Source: Chryseobacterium salipaludis
GTDB lineage: Bacteria; Bacteroidota; Bacteroidia; Flavobacteriales; Weeksellaceae
DNA length: 64,000 nt
Direction: 5' to 3'
Assembly (NCBI RefSeq): GCF_022968825.1
Contig: NZ_JALHKS010000002.1
Span: 124,001-188,000 of the forward strand
The notes under the pieces: model-generated
Database searches by the model: none
Seen by the model: the letters and a program-made list of their open reading frames with translations, nothing else
Told to the model about the DNA's origin: nothing
Shown here: positions 24,392-32,498 of the stretch, in pieces
Numbering within the stretch: the first letter of the stretch is position 1
Layout of the letters: each line of letters starts with the position of its first letter
Made by a program: the position numbers and the translations under genes

Positions 24392-25352
24392 AAATCTTAT
24401 TTTTCATTTCCTCGTATTCTTCTTCGGCTGTGCTCAAATGGGTGATGCCGCCGCCGCTCTTAAAGAATAAATTGCCCTTCCGCGCTTCGATAAAGCGAAT
24501 CATGACACAGGAATCCAGATTGTGGCCATCAAAATAACCCGCAATTCCGCAATAAAAACCGCGGTCGTGGGATTCAGCTTCTTTGATGATTTCCAGCGTC
24601 TTCTTTTTCGGCGCACCGAGAACAGAGCCTGCCGGCAGCAGTTCCTGCAACACACTCCCGATCTTGCCGCAGAATTCAGGCCGCAGCTGCCCGGTAATCT
24701 CGGAACTCATGGCGAGCAAATCTTTCTGCGCTGTTTTAATCAAATCCAATCGCCGGAAGTTCTGCACAGTAACATCGTCGGCCACATGACTCAGATCATT
24801 CCGTAATAAATCGACTACCGTGTAATGCTCTGCCGTTTCTTTTTTATTTTCCAGGAGTTGTGCAGCTGCATTTTCCAGGTCCGCTTCGATGGTACCTTTC
24901 ATCGGCTCTGTGCTGATTGTATTGTCTCTGATCTGCACAAAAGTTTCCGGCGAAAAACATACAAAGCGGCCCGGCGCATAGATTTTATATTTTGCTGCCG
25001 ACGCGCCAAACAAGGTTTTTAAAGAAGTGTTCAGCGTTACTGGGCTTTCGCAGGTGTAGTTGATGAGATAAGAATTTCCCTGCTGCAGATGCTGCTGCAC
25101 GATTTCAAAACCTTTTTGATATTCCTGAAAAGAAGATGGCACCGACTTCAATACAATCTCCTGATCCGACGGTGCGGAAACTTCTGTATTTTGAAAGCCG
25201 GCAAACTGTACGCAAATACCGGTTTCCTTTAATTCATCCGGACTGTACACTTCCACCTGCTGTACCTCAAAATCAATCAGAAAGAAGAAAGGCTGCTCCC
25301 GGGCGGAGAAGCGATCCATGCGTTGAAACCCAGAATGCAGGTAGGCTGACAT
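24375..25352 (-). CDS. pabB: Aminodeoxychorismate synthase component I (anthranilate synthase family)
   Basis: 325 residues; about 130 shorter than E. coli PabB because the N-terminal half-domain is missing, as is common in Flavobacteriia. Chorismate-binding core: NSYLINYTCESPV, FVCFSPETFVQI, STEPMKGTIEAD, VVDLLRNDLSHVA, VLGAPKKKTLEIIKEAE and FYCGIAGYFD. It aminates chorismate with the glutaminase PabA (not in this window) and feeds the overlapping pabC. The -7 element ends 4 bases before its ATG, so the message is probably leaderless. Confidence 0.88.
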   Translation of the reverse strand: MSAYLHSGFQRMDRFSAREQPFFFLIDFEVQQVEVYSPDELKETGICVQFAGFQNTEVSAPSDQEIVLKSVPSSFQEYQKGFEIVQQHLQQGNSYLINYTCESPVTLNTSLKTLFGASAAKYKIYAPGRFVCFSPETFVQIRDNTISTEPMKGTIEADLENAAAQLLENKKETAEHYTVVDLLRNDLSHVADDVTVQNFRRLDLIKTAQKDLLAMSSEITGQLRPEFCGKIGSVLQELLPAGSVLGAPKKKTLEIIKEAESHDRGFYCGIAGYFDGHNLDSCVMIRFIEARKGNLFFKSGGGITHLSTAEEEYEEMKNKIYVPVH

Positions 25353-25356
25353 GGCG

Positions 25357-25364
25357 CAAAATTA
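25357..25364 (-). promoter_or_regulatory. -7 element of pabB, leaderless start
   Basis: Minus-strand TAATTTTG, then CGCC, then ATG. Only 4 bases separate the element and the start codon. Confidence 0.6.
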
Positions 25365-25395
25365 CGTTTTTTAAGAGTTACTCTGCGCTTTTGTG

Positions 25396-25403
25396 TATTT
25401 TTG
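25396..25403 (+). promoter_or_regulatory. -7 element of the 25408 gene, leaderless start
   Basis: TATTTTTG, then CCGG, then ATG. Confidence 0.55.
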
Positions 25404-25407
25404 CCGG

Positions 25408-26145
25408 ATGCTACAATTTACGCCCGGACAGGCCGGCTTGCCTGAGATTTTAAAACGTGCCTTCCGCTACTGGAGCCGCACTTTATTTTACCAGGTTTCC
25501 TATAGCCTGCTGTACTTTTCTCTTTTCTTTTTAGGGTATATGTATCTGTTTCGCCACTTTGGTTTATGGGAAGCACTGGAGCCGTACCGTGATCTGGTGA
25601 TGACGGATCTGCCGGCATTTAATACAAAAGCGGCGGAGATTGCGGCGCTGCCGCAGGCACAGGGTTTCGTCTTCGGTGTGTTTATTCTGCTGGCGATTAT
25701 CAGCCCGCTGAACGTGGGTTTTTATGAAATGTACCGAAAGGTGGATGCCGGGGAAAAGCCGCAGTTAGGTGATTTGTTTACCGGTTTCCGCGGGATTATG
25801 TTTTTCCGCTTTCTGGCCTTTTACTTGTTCTGGACGATTATGCTTTCCTACGCGAATATCATTCCGCTGCTGTCTTTGGTATGGCTCATGGTGACGGTTT
25901 TGTCTGTCCCGCTTATGCTGTTTCATCAGGCAGGAACTTTTCAGGGAATTAAAGTGAGTTTTCAGCTGCTTAAATTACAGCCGCTGGCAGTTGCCGGCAG
26001 CGTGATTCTTGGGATATTGATCAGTTTATCCGGTGTGTTTTTGTTTGGAGTCGGCCTTGTTTTCACGTTTCCTTTCTGGCATGCGGTAGTATATGCATTA
26101 TATTCCGGCAGTATTTCAGAAAAGAGCACAAATGCGGGGGTTTAA
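25408..26145 (+). CDS. Multi-pass membrane protein (first of a paralogous pair)
   Basis: 245 residues from the ATG at 25408 (an in-frame GTG 15 bases upstream would overlap the promoter). About five membrane helices. It shares with the next gene the pattern GDLFTGFR, a middle hydrophobic pair and a C-terminal segment GVFLFGVGLVFTFPFWHAVVYALY. Homologues in Flavobacteriia are often labelled beta-carotene monooxygenase, without support that I can see here. Function unknown. Divergent from pabB over 55 bases. Confidence 0.7.
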   Translation: MLQFTPGQAGLPEILKRAFRYWSRTLFYQVSYSLLYFSLFFLGYMYLFRHFGLWEALEPYRDLVMTDLPAFNTKAAEIAALPQAQGFVFGVFILLAIISPLNVGFYEMYRKVDAGEKPQLGDLFTGFRGIMFFRFLAFYLFWTIMLSYANIIPLLSLVWLMVTVLSVPLMLFHQAGTFQGIKVSFQLLKLQPLAVAGSVILGILISLSGVFLFGVGLVFTFPFWHAVVYALYSGSISEKSTNAGV

Positions 26146-26205
26146 TTTGGTTATTTTGATTTTTTAATAATACATTTGAAGGAAACATTAAAAAATCAAA
26201 ACAAT

Positions 26206-26934
26206 ATGGAAACTTTCGACGATTTTAAGAAAACGAGTGGACCAGAAATGTCGGCGGGCGCTATTATCAGTGATGCCTTTGAAACATACAAAGGAACTTT
26301 TCTCTACGGCCTGCTGATGATGGTCATTATGTTCGGTGCCTCTTTGATCGTAACACCGCTGGTGGGCTTTGATTCGCAGGGATTTATGGAAGAAGCACGT
26401 TCGTCACCGGAAACTTTCACCCAAGATATGTGGATGTATCCCGGCTTTACCACGTATTATGGAATCAGCGGTTTGATAGGCCTTCTTTTAACGCCGCTGT
26501 ATGTGGGCTTTATTTATATCGCCAATAAGTATAATCACGGTGAAGAGATCAGTGCCGGCGACTTATTCATCGGATACCGCCAGAACTTTTTAAATATTGT
26601 TCTTTTCGGTTTGCTTTTCAGTATTATTATAGGGATCGCGGCAGCCTTGTGCGTCGTGCCTTTATTCTTTGTGCTGCCGCTCGTATTCCTGGGCTACCCT
26701 ATTTTGTTATTTGAAAACGCTTCGGCAACCGAAGCACTTTCAAAATCATTTCAGATCGCAAAGAACAATTACGGAGCGATGCTGCTGGCTTCATTTCTGG
26801 GCCTTTTAATTTCGATAGCCGGCGTCTTTTTGTGCGGTATCGGGCTTATTTTAACCATGCCGTTTATGATTGTGGTGATGTACTCCGCGTACTGCGCAGC
26901 GAAAGGTCGCCCGAGAACGATTATTACGGAGTAA
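26206..26934 (+). CDS. Multi-pass membrane protein (second of the pair)
   Basis: 242 residues from the ATG at 26206; the TTG at 26176 is less likely. A soluble N-terminus of about 30 residues is followed by five helices. GDLFIGYRQNF, ALSKSFQIAKNNYGAMLLASFLG and GVFLCGIGLILTMPFMIVVMYSAY align by eye with the previous gene, so the two are paralogues. The repeated glycine motif in the last helix pair is reminiscent of DUF975/GDPD-type membrane domains, but I do not assign a family. Probably cotranscribed with 25408 and the AI-2E gene. Confidence 0.7.
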   Translation: METFDDFKKTSGPEMSAGAIISDAFETYKGTFLYGLLMMVIMFGASLIVTPLVGFDSQGFMEEARSSPETFTQDMWMYPGFTTYYGISGLIGLLLTPLYVGFIYIANKYNHGEEISAGDLFIGYRQNFLNIVLFGLLFSIIIGIAAALCVVPLFFVLPLVFLGYPILLFENASATEALSKSFQIAKNNYGAMLLASFLGLLISIAGVFLCGIGLILTMPFMIVVMYSAYCAAKGRPRTIITE

Positions 26935-26983
26935 ATCAGGCAAGCTTTTTGAAAGCCCTGTATCCTTAAAAAAAACTCTTGCC

Positions 26984-28066
26984 ATGCCACACCGCCGCCA
27001 ACAGATTAGCGATACCAAAATTAAGCAGGTTTTTCTGCTGCTGGTTATTATTGTACTGGCACTGCTGATCCTGTTCAACCTCGCGCTTTTTATTCCGTCT
27101 TTGCTGGGTGCTATCACGCTGTATGTGATTACACGCAAGTACAATATGTATCTGCAAATGGAACGCAAGTGGAAGCCCTGGCTGTCGGCAACGGTAATAA
27201 TTGTGGGAACCTTGCTGGTGCTCGTGCTACCGATTTATTTTATTGCCGATCTGCTGATCGAGAAATTGGTGAACGCACCGGCTTACATGGAAAAATTTAA
27301 TGCTTTTGTGGACAAGATTCATGATTTTGTTTATTCAAAAGTAAAAATTGATCTGCTGAGTCAGGAGAATCTGGCGAAACTGAAAGACAATGTAGGCAAA
27401 TACAGCGCAGCAGCACTTACCAGTACGTTCAATGTACTGACCATCGTCCTGTCGATGTATTTCATCTTATATTTTATGCTGGAAAAGCCGCTTTTATTTG
27501 AGCGGCTTCTGTCCAGTTCTGCACCTTTAAAAAAATCTAATGTTTCCCTGCTGGGTGAAAAGATCCGCAAGATGGTGATGGCCAACGCGATCGGCATTCC
27601 GGTGGTTGCGCTGGGTCAGGGAATTGTCGCGCTGGTGGGATATTACATTTTTGGGGCACCGAGCCCGATACTTTTATTTGCGCTAACAGCGGTAGGTTCT
27701 ATGCTGCCGATCGTGGGAGCCGCCATTGTGTATGTGCCGGTCTGCATCTTTATGATTGCTGAGGGGCAAACGGGGCCCGGGTTGGGATTGGCTGCTTACT
27801 GCCTGATCGTCGTGGGACTGACTGATAACTTACTGCGGTTTACTCTGCTCAAACGCTTGGAGAACATTCACCCGCTGAACACGGTTTTTGGGATCATCAT
27901 GGGGATTAATTTATTTGGTTTTATGGGACTTATTTTCGGTCCGATCCTGATTTCGATTACGGTTCTGCTGATTCAGGTGTACCGTGATGAATTCTCGGAC
28001 GACGAAAACGAGCTTATTTTACCGGAACCCAAAGAAATAGAAGAAAAAATTGACCTGACGATATGA
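26984..28066 (+). CDS. AI-2E family transporter
   Basis: 360 residues. Helices at both ends with a central soluble stretch, and the family motifs VLSMYFILYFMLEKPLLFE, ALTAVGSMLPIVGAAIVYVPV and GIIMGINLFGFMGLIFGPIL. The AI-2E (TqsA/PerM) family includes an AI-2 exporter and Na+(Li+)/H+ antiporters, so the substrate here is open. The acidic C-terminal tail is longer than usual. The next gene overlaps its stop by 4 bases (ATGA), so they are translationally coupled. Confidence 0.88.
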   Translation: MPHRRQQISDTKIKQVFLLLVIIVLALLILFNLALFIPSLLGAITLYVITRKYNMYLQMERKWKPWLSATVIIVGTLLVLVLPIYFIADLLIEKLVNAPAYMEKFNAFVDKIHDFVYSKVKIDLLSQENLAKLKDNVGKYSAAALTSTFNVLTIVLSMYFILYFMLEKPLLFERLLSSSAPLKKSNVSLLGEKIRKMVMANAIGIPVVALGQGIVALVGYYIFGAPSPILLFALTAVGSMLPIVGAAIVYVPVCIFMIAEGQTGPGLGLAAYCLIVVGLTDNLLRFTLLKRLENIHPLNTVFGIIMGINLFGFMGLIFGPILISITVLLIQVYRDEFSDDENELILPEPKEIEEKIDLTI

Positions 28067-28326
28067 TGCCTGACCTTCGCCCAGAAATCCTGCAGGAAAT
28101 CTGCGAAACCGAAATGCCGTTTGGCAAATACAAAGGAACCCTGCTCGTGGATTTGCCGGTTAATTATCTTGAATGGTTCCAGCGCCAGGGAATGCCAAAG
28201 GGGAAACTGGGCATGCAACTTTCTACCATCTATGAAATTAAACTTAACGGTTTAATGGATCTGCTCACACCGCTTCGCCAGCAAAAGCGCACAGCGAAAA
28301 CTCCTGTCCGCACGTACCGGTTTTAA
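28063..28326 (+). CDS. DUF3820 family small protein
   Basis: 87 residues. Core motif MPFGKYKGTLLVDLPVNYLEW, then GMPKGKLGMQL and YEIKLNGL: the DUF3820 signature (putative quorum-sensing-regulated virulence factor family), sometimes appended to nucleases. No catalytic residues are known to me. It overlaps the AI-2E transporter gene by 4 bases. Cytoplasmic; function unknown. Confidence 0.8.
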   Translation: MMPDLRPEILQEICETEMPFGKYKGTLLVDLPVNYLEWFQRQGMPKGKLGMQLSTIYEIKLNGLMDLLTPLRQQKRTAKTPVRTYRF

Positions 28327-28332
28327 TTTTAA

Positions 28333-28379
28333 TTTGCATACATAAGAAACTTATACATATATTTGCTATGTATAAGTTT
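28333..28379 (+). promoter_or_regulatory. padR promoter with palindromic operator over the -7 element
   Basis: TTTG (28333-28336), 21 bases, then TATATTTG (28358-28365): a textbook Bacteroidota promoter. A perfect 13-bp inverted repeat, AAACTTATACATA (28347-28359) / TATGTATAAGTTT (28367-28379), is centred on the -7 element. ATACATA...TATGTAT fits PadR-type sites, so autorepression is likely. Confidence 0.8.
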
Positions 28380-28383
28380 TACT

Positions 28384-28710
28384 ATGGCTAAAAAGAATGC
28401 ACTGTATAAAGGAACGCTGCAAAACATTATCCTGAAGCTCCTGGCACAGGAAGTAAAAATGTATGGGTATCAACTGACCCAGCGCGCAAAGGAACTGACC
28501 CAAGGCGAACTGGAAATGACGGAAGGCGCGCTTTACCCGTTACTGCACAAGCTGGAAGGCGACGGGATCATCTACTCTGAGCTGCAAAACGTGAACGGCC
28601 GTGACCGAAAATATTATTTACTGACGGAAAAAGGCAAAGGCTTGCAACAGGAAAAGGAAACAGAAATGAGAAGTTATTTGTTTAACCTGAAAGCCATCTT
28701 TGACCTATGA
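28384..28710 (+). CDS. PadR family transcriptional regulator
   Basis: 108 residues from the ATG at 28384. Winged-helix PadR sequence: NALYKGTLQNIILKLL, YGYQLTQRAKELTQGEL, EGALYPLLHKLEGDGII and RDRKYYLLTEKG. This is the short PadR class (s2) with a single C-terminal dimerisation helix. It heads an operon with two membrane proteins whose starts overlap in ATGA fashion. It probably binds the palindrome upstream of its own gene and is released by an unknown signal. Confidence 0.92.
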   Translation: MAKKNALYKGTLQNIILKLLAQEVKMYGYQLTQRAKELTQGELEMTEGALYPLLHKLEGDGIIYSELQNVNGRDRKYYLLTEKGKGLQQEKETEMRSYLFNLKAIFDL

Positions 28711-29426
28711 TGACCACCGGGCAACAACAAAAGCTGGAACAGATACTCGAAGGAAAGAACCTGCCGCTTGATTTGAAATCGGAGATTTTGGATCATATGA
28801 CTGAACAGGCGATTTACAAAACGGAAATTGAAAAGAAATCATTTGAAGTAACATTGCAGGAGATAAGCCATAGCTGGAAAACGGAGTTACGTTGGAGTTG
28901 GTGGCCTTTGGTGAACCGCAGGACCGTGTTTGAACGAAAAATAACGAACAGGACTGAATGGAGCATTATTAAGAAAAGTCTGTTTTATTGGGCATTGTAT
29001 ACCATCGCATCCACCGGACTTATCTTTTATGACCCAAGTTTTGCGAACCCCGTTATTTTCACGGTACATCTTTTAGCTGTTTCTGCCTTTGCATTGCATC
29101 TTTTAATTGAATTTAAACTCACCAAAACAATTCTGAACAACCCGCGAAAGAAGCGGCTCAGTTTTATGCAAGCCGGAGCATACTCATTTTGTATGGCGAG
29201 TAGTGCCATACTTTTATTGATGCTATCAGATGGTGACTCAAAGTTTGAAAAATATGTAGTCGCGCTTAACACGTTAGCGGAACTCCAACCATTTTCACAG
29301 GTTCAAATTGGAAGTATTGGTATATATTGGTATTGTGATTTCTGGTGGATATTTGGGTATTTATATTTTTTACAATACAGAAAAGCGGTCCGGTTTTTAC
29401 AAAACAAAATACACGTGCAACTATGA
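28707..29426 (+). CDS. PadR-linked membrane protein, HAAS-like N-terminus
   Basis: 239 residues. The soluble N-terminal 70 residues have the helical pattern QQKLEQILEGKNLPLDLKSE, ILDHMTEQ and SFEVTLQEISHSWKTEL. This resembles the HAAS-type domain (DUF1700 group) often encoded next to PadR regulators. Four to five membrane helices follow. It overlaps padR by 4 bases and the next gene by 4 bases. It may be a membrane sensor or partner working with PadR (inference). Confidence 0.72.
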   Translation: MMTTGQQQKLEQILEGKNLPLDLKSEILDHMTEQAIYKTEIEKKSFEVTLQEISHSWKTELRWSWWPLVNRRTVFERKITNRTEWSIIKKSLFYWALYTIASTGLIFYDPSFANPVIFTVHLLAVSAFALHLLIEFKLTKTILNNPRKKRLSFMQAGAYSFCMASSAILLLMLSDGDSKFEKYVVALNTLAELQPFSQVQIGSIGIYWYCDFWWIFGYLYFLQYRKAVRFLQNKIHVQL

Positions 29427-30136
29427 CATCAGAACAACAAACTCAAGTCCGTGAATATCTCCTGTCTAAAAATCTCCCTATCGATTTTCTGCCTGAAATT
29501 GAAGATCATTTCTACAGTCAGGTTAGCAAATTCATGGATAATGAAAGTGCCAGTTTCACCACTGCCTTTCAACAGACAAAATTGCTGTGGGCTCCGGAAC
29601 TGAAATTGGTGCGTAAAGCGTGGTTCAGTTTTCACAAAGTACCTGCTATGATTAAAAATATAGGAAAACAGTGCATTCATCAGGTGTTGAAGCAAAGTTT
29701 ACTAACAACAGCCGTTTCCATGTTGCTTTTAATGATCGGCGCCTGGCTGCTTTCTACAGAAAAATTTGTAATACTGACCGCGCTTGGTTGGGTTTTAATG
29801 ACAGCAGGTACTGCTTTGATTTTTATTACCTTTGCCATCACTAGCATGAAAAGAAAGAGAACTTTGGCTTCTCAGCTCTTTTCCAAATTGGTGGTGCACC
29901 TGTTTTTTATCTACGTAATGCTATCTTTTTTTGATCTGATGCAAACGCTTCCGATGAACAGTTTTAAATTGCTGCATGAGTTTGCTAACAAAAGCTCAGC
30001 ATTTAGCGTTGACGTTTACCTTTTAAATCTAACCCAAACGTTCTTTCATCTTTTCGTTTTTGTTACTATGATCATTCTTCTAATACAACATGAAAAAGCG
30101 GTAAAACACATTAAAAAACATCTTGTAAGAGCATGA
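29423..30136 (+). CDS. PadR-linked membrane protein, paralogue of the previous gene
   Basis: 237 residues from the ATG at 29423, which sits in the ATGA overlap with the previous stop; the longer frame from 29345 runs inside the upstream gene. N-terminus QQTQVREYLLSKNLPIDFLP, EIEDHFYSQV and FTTAFQQTKLLWAPELK aligns with the previous protein's HAAS-like segment. Four membrane helices follow, with no other domain. The stop again overlaps an ATG (30133) that begins the stump of a third copy. Confidence 0.72.
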   Translation: MTSEQQTQVREYLLSKNLPIDFLPEIEDHFYSQVSKFMDNESASFTTAFQQTKLLWAPELKLVRKAWFSFHKVPAMIKNIGKQCIHQVLKQSLLTTAVSMLLLMIGAWLLSTEKFVILTALGWVLMTAGTALIFITFAITSMKRKRTLASQLFSKLVVHLFFIYVMLSFFDLMQTLPMNSFKLLHEFANKSSAFSVDVYLLNLTQTFFHLFVFVTMIILLIQHEKAVKHIKKHLVRA

Positions 30137-30170
30137 CATCAGAACAACAAATCCAAATCCGTGAATATCT
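30133..30170 (+). pseudogene. Stump of a third HAAS-like gene copy
   Basis: 35 of 38 bases match the first 38 bases of the 29423 gene, beginning at an ATG in the same ATGA overlap. Beyond 30170 the similarity is lost. The frame runs on without relation to 30288, through the uvrB terminator. It reads as the leftover of a deleted tandem copy. Confidence 0.8.
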
Positions 30171-30198
30171 TACCTTCTTTCTAGCAAAAATAACAAAA

Positions 30199-30227
30199 CT
30201 GCCCGCGTTAACCACGGGCAGCTTTTT
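30199..30227. terminator. Terminator between the PadR operon and uvrB
   Basis: Stem CTGCCCG / CGGGCAG (30199-30205, 30215-30221) followed by T6 on +; T-rich on - as well. Confidence 0.88.
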
Positions 30228-30229
30228 TA

Positions 30230-32230
30230 TTATTGAGCACTGGCTTCCAGCGCGGCAATCTCATCCCGCAGTTTCGCAGCCTGTATAAAGTCCAGGTTTC
30301 GGGCGGCAGCTTCCATGGCTTTTCGCTTGTCGGCCACCATTTTTTCAATATCCTCACTGCCGTAGCCGCCGGTTTGTTCGGCTACTTTGCGCAGGATTTC
30401 CTTCTGGGTATATTTTTCATCCGGGAAATCTTTGCTGCGGCCCACCAGCACTTCCGAAATCTTTTTATTCAGTGAAGTCGGTACCAGTCCGTTCTGCTCG
30501 TTATACTCCATTTGCTTTTGCCGGCGGTAATTGGTTTCATCAATGGTTGCCTGCATTGATTGAGTGATTTTATCGGCATACATGATCGCCTTGCCGTTCA
30601 GGTTACGCGCGGCACGGCCCACCGTCTGAATCATCGAACGGCGCGAACGAAGCATCCCCTCCTTATCCGCATCGATAATGGCTACCAGTGAAACCTCCGG
30701 TAAATCAAGCCCTTCCCGCAGCAGGTTGACGCCCACCAGTACATCAAATAAACCAACGCGCAAATCCTGCATAATCTGGATCCGCTCCAGCGTTTCCACA
30801 TCCGAGTGAATGTAGCGCGTGCGGATTCCAAACTTGGTAAAATATTTAGTCAGCTCCTCTGCCATTTTTTTGGTTAAAGTGGTCACCAGGGTACGCTCAT
30901 CCAATTCTGCTCTTTTCTGAATTTCCTCCATCAGATCATCAATCTGATTTAAGGACGGACGGATTTCAATCACCGGATCCAGCAGTCCTGTCGGGCGGAT
31001 AATCTGTTCCACGTACTCACCGCCGCATTTTTCGAGTTCATAATCAGCCGGTGTCGCCGACACATAAATCACCTGGTTCTGGATGCCTTCAAACTCTTCA
31101 AATTTCAGCGGACGGTTGTCCATCGCGGCAGGCAGGCGGAATCCGTGTTCTACCAAAACTTCCTTACGGCTGCGGTCGCCCCCATACATGGCATGTACCT
31201 GCGGGATGGTGACGTGGCTTTCATCAATCACCATCAGGAAATCCTTTGGGAAATAATCCAGCAGGCAGAAGGGACGGGAGCCCGGCGTACGGCCGTCAAA
31301 ATAACGGGAATAGTTTTCGATACCACTGCAATAACCCAGCTCCTTCATCATCTCCAGATCAAGCTCGGTACGTTCCTGCAGCCGCTTGGCTTCGTAGGGT
31401 TTTTCAATATCATTAAAGAAATCCACCTGCTTTACGAGGTCATCCTGAATCTGCCGGATGGCGCTCTGCTGAGTTTCCTTGGAAGTCACAAACAGGTTGG
31501 CCGGATAGATCTGAATCTGATCAAAGTCCGACGTCACATTTCCGGACAGCGGATCAAAACTTTGGATCTTCTCGATCTCATCGCCAAAGAACTGAATACG
31601 AATGGCAGAATCCGCATACGCGGGAAATACATCTACCACATCGCCTTTCACGCGGAAGGTACCGCGTGTAAATTCATTCAGCGTACGGCTGTACAGCGCA
31701 TTCACCAGCCCATGCAACAGCTGGGTGCGGGTCACCTTCTGATTTTTTTCAATGGAAATCAGCGACTTGTGGAACTCTTTCGGGTTTCCGATACCGTAAA
31801 TACAGGAGACCGATGCTACAATCAGCACATCCCGGCGGCCGGATAATAAACTGGCCGTGGCTGAGAGCCGCAGTTTTTCCACCTCTTCATTAATGCTGAG
31901 GTCTTTTTCAATATACGTATTGGTGGACGCGATAAACGCTTCCGGCTGGTAATAGTCGTAGTACGAGACAAAGTATTCCACGGCATTTTCCGGGAAGAAT
32001 TCCTTGAACTCCATAAAAAGCTGGGCAGCCAGCGTCTTGTTGTGCGCGAGGACCAGGGTGGGGCGCTGCACCTCATTCACCACATTGGCAATCGTAAAGG
32101 TTTTGCCGGAACCTGTCACCCCGAGCAGGGTTTGGTATTTCTCGCCGATCTTCACGCCTTCGGATAATTTCGCTATCGCATTGGGCTGATCGCCGGTAGG
32201 TTTATATTCAGATTGAAGTTGAAAATTCAT
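30230..32230 (-). CDS. uvrB: Excinuclease ABC subunit B
   Basis: 666 residues, full length. UvrB is the helicase-like damage-verification subunit of nucleotide excision repair, working with UvrA and UvrC in the cytoplasm. Walker A GVTGSGKTFTIANV, the beta-hairpin YYDYYQPEAFIAST, SCIYGIGNP, the DEAD-like DESHVTIPQ, ATPADYE, the C-terminal helicase half (GVNLLREGLDLPEV, QTVGRAARNLNG) and the UvrC-binding tail are all present. A -7 element ends 4 bases before its ATG. Confidence 0.98.
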   Translation of the reverse strand: MNFQLQSEYKPTGDQPNAIAKLSEGVKIGEKYQTLLGVTGSGKTFTIANVVNEVQRPTLVLAHNKTLAAQLFMEFKEFFPENAVEYFVSYYDYYQPEAFIASTNTYIEKDLSINEEVEKLRLSATASLLSGRRDVLIVASVSCIYGIGNPKEFHKSLISIEKNQKVTRTQLLHGLVNALYSRTLNEFTRGTFRVKGDVVDVFPAYADSAIRIQFFGDEIEKIQSFDPLSGNVTSDFDQIQIYPANLFVTSKETQQSAIRQIQDDLVKQVDFFNDIEKPYEAKRLQERTELDLEMMKELGYCSGIENYSRYFDGRTPGSRPFCLLDYFPKDFLMVIDESHVTIPQVHAMYGGDRSRKEVLVEHGFRLPAAMDNRPLKFEEFEGIQNQVIYVSATPADYELEKCGGEYVEQIIRPTGLLDPVIEIRPSLNQIDDLMEEIQKRAELDERTLVTTLTKKMAEELTKYFTKFGIRTRYIHSDVETLERIQIMQDLRVGLFDVLVGVNLLREGLDLPEVSLVAIIDADKEGMLRSRRSMIQTVGRAARNLNGKAIMYADKITQSMQATIDETNYRRQKQMEYNEQNGLVPTSLNKKISEVLVGRSKDFPDEKYTQKEILRKVAEQTGGYGSEDIEKMVADKRKAMEAAARNLDFIQAAKLRDEIAALEASAQ

Positions 32231-32234
32231 AGTG

Positions 32235-32242
32235 CAAATTTA
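32235..32242 (-). promoter_or_regulatory. -7 element of uvrB, leaderless start
   Basis: Minus-strand TAAATTTG, then CACT, then ATG. Confidence 0.6.
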
Positions 32243-32340
32243 CGAAATTTATAGCATTTCACCGGAGCCTTTCTCTTTGAATATCAGCCGTTAAACCTCG
32301 GTAAATCATTTTATAATCTAGATTTAAATATAAAGAACAG

Positions 32341-32367
32341 TCAGGGCGATTTTCCTTGAAGCCCTGA
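32341..32367. terminator. Hairpin in the uvrB/M56 intergenic region
   Basis: Perfect 7-bp arms TCAGGGC (32341-32347) / GCCCTGA (32361-32367), no T-tract. It sits between uvrB and the M56-TonB gene, near a second, better terminator. Confidence 0.4.
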
Positions 32368-32388
32368 GATTAAATTCATCAGTCATAA

Positions 32389-32421
32389 AAAAACAGCGGC
32401 AAAATTGAAGCCACTGTTTTT
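32389..32421 (-). terminator. Terminator of the blaI-M56 operon
   Basis: Stem AAACAGCGGC / GCCACTGTTT with one mismatch and T7 on the minus strand. Confidence 0.75.
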
Positions 32422-32498
32422 GGTTGGATGTTGTAATTTTTTTTAAATTGTTAGCGCCTACTGTAAATAGTAATTCGTGACTTTCTTCACTTACACTA

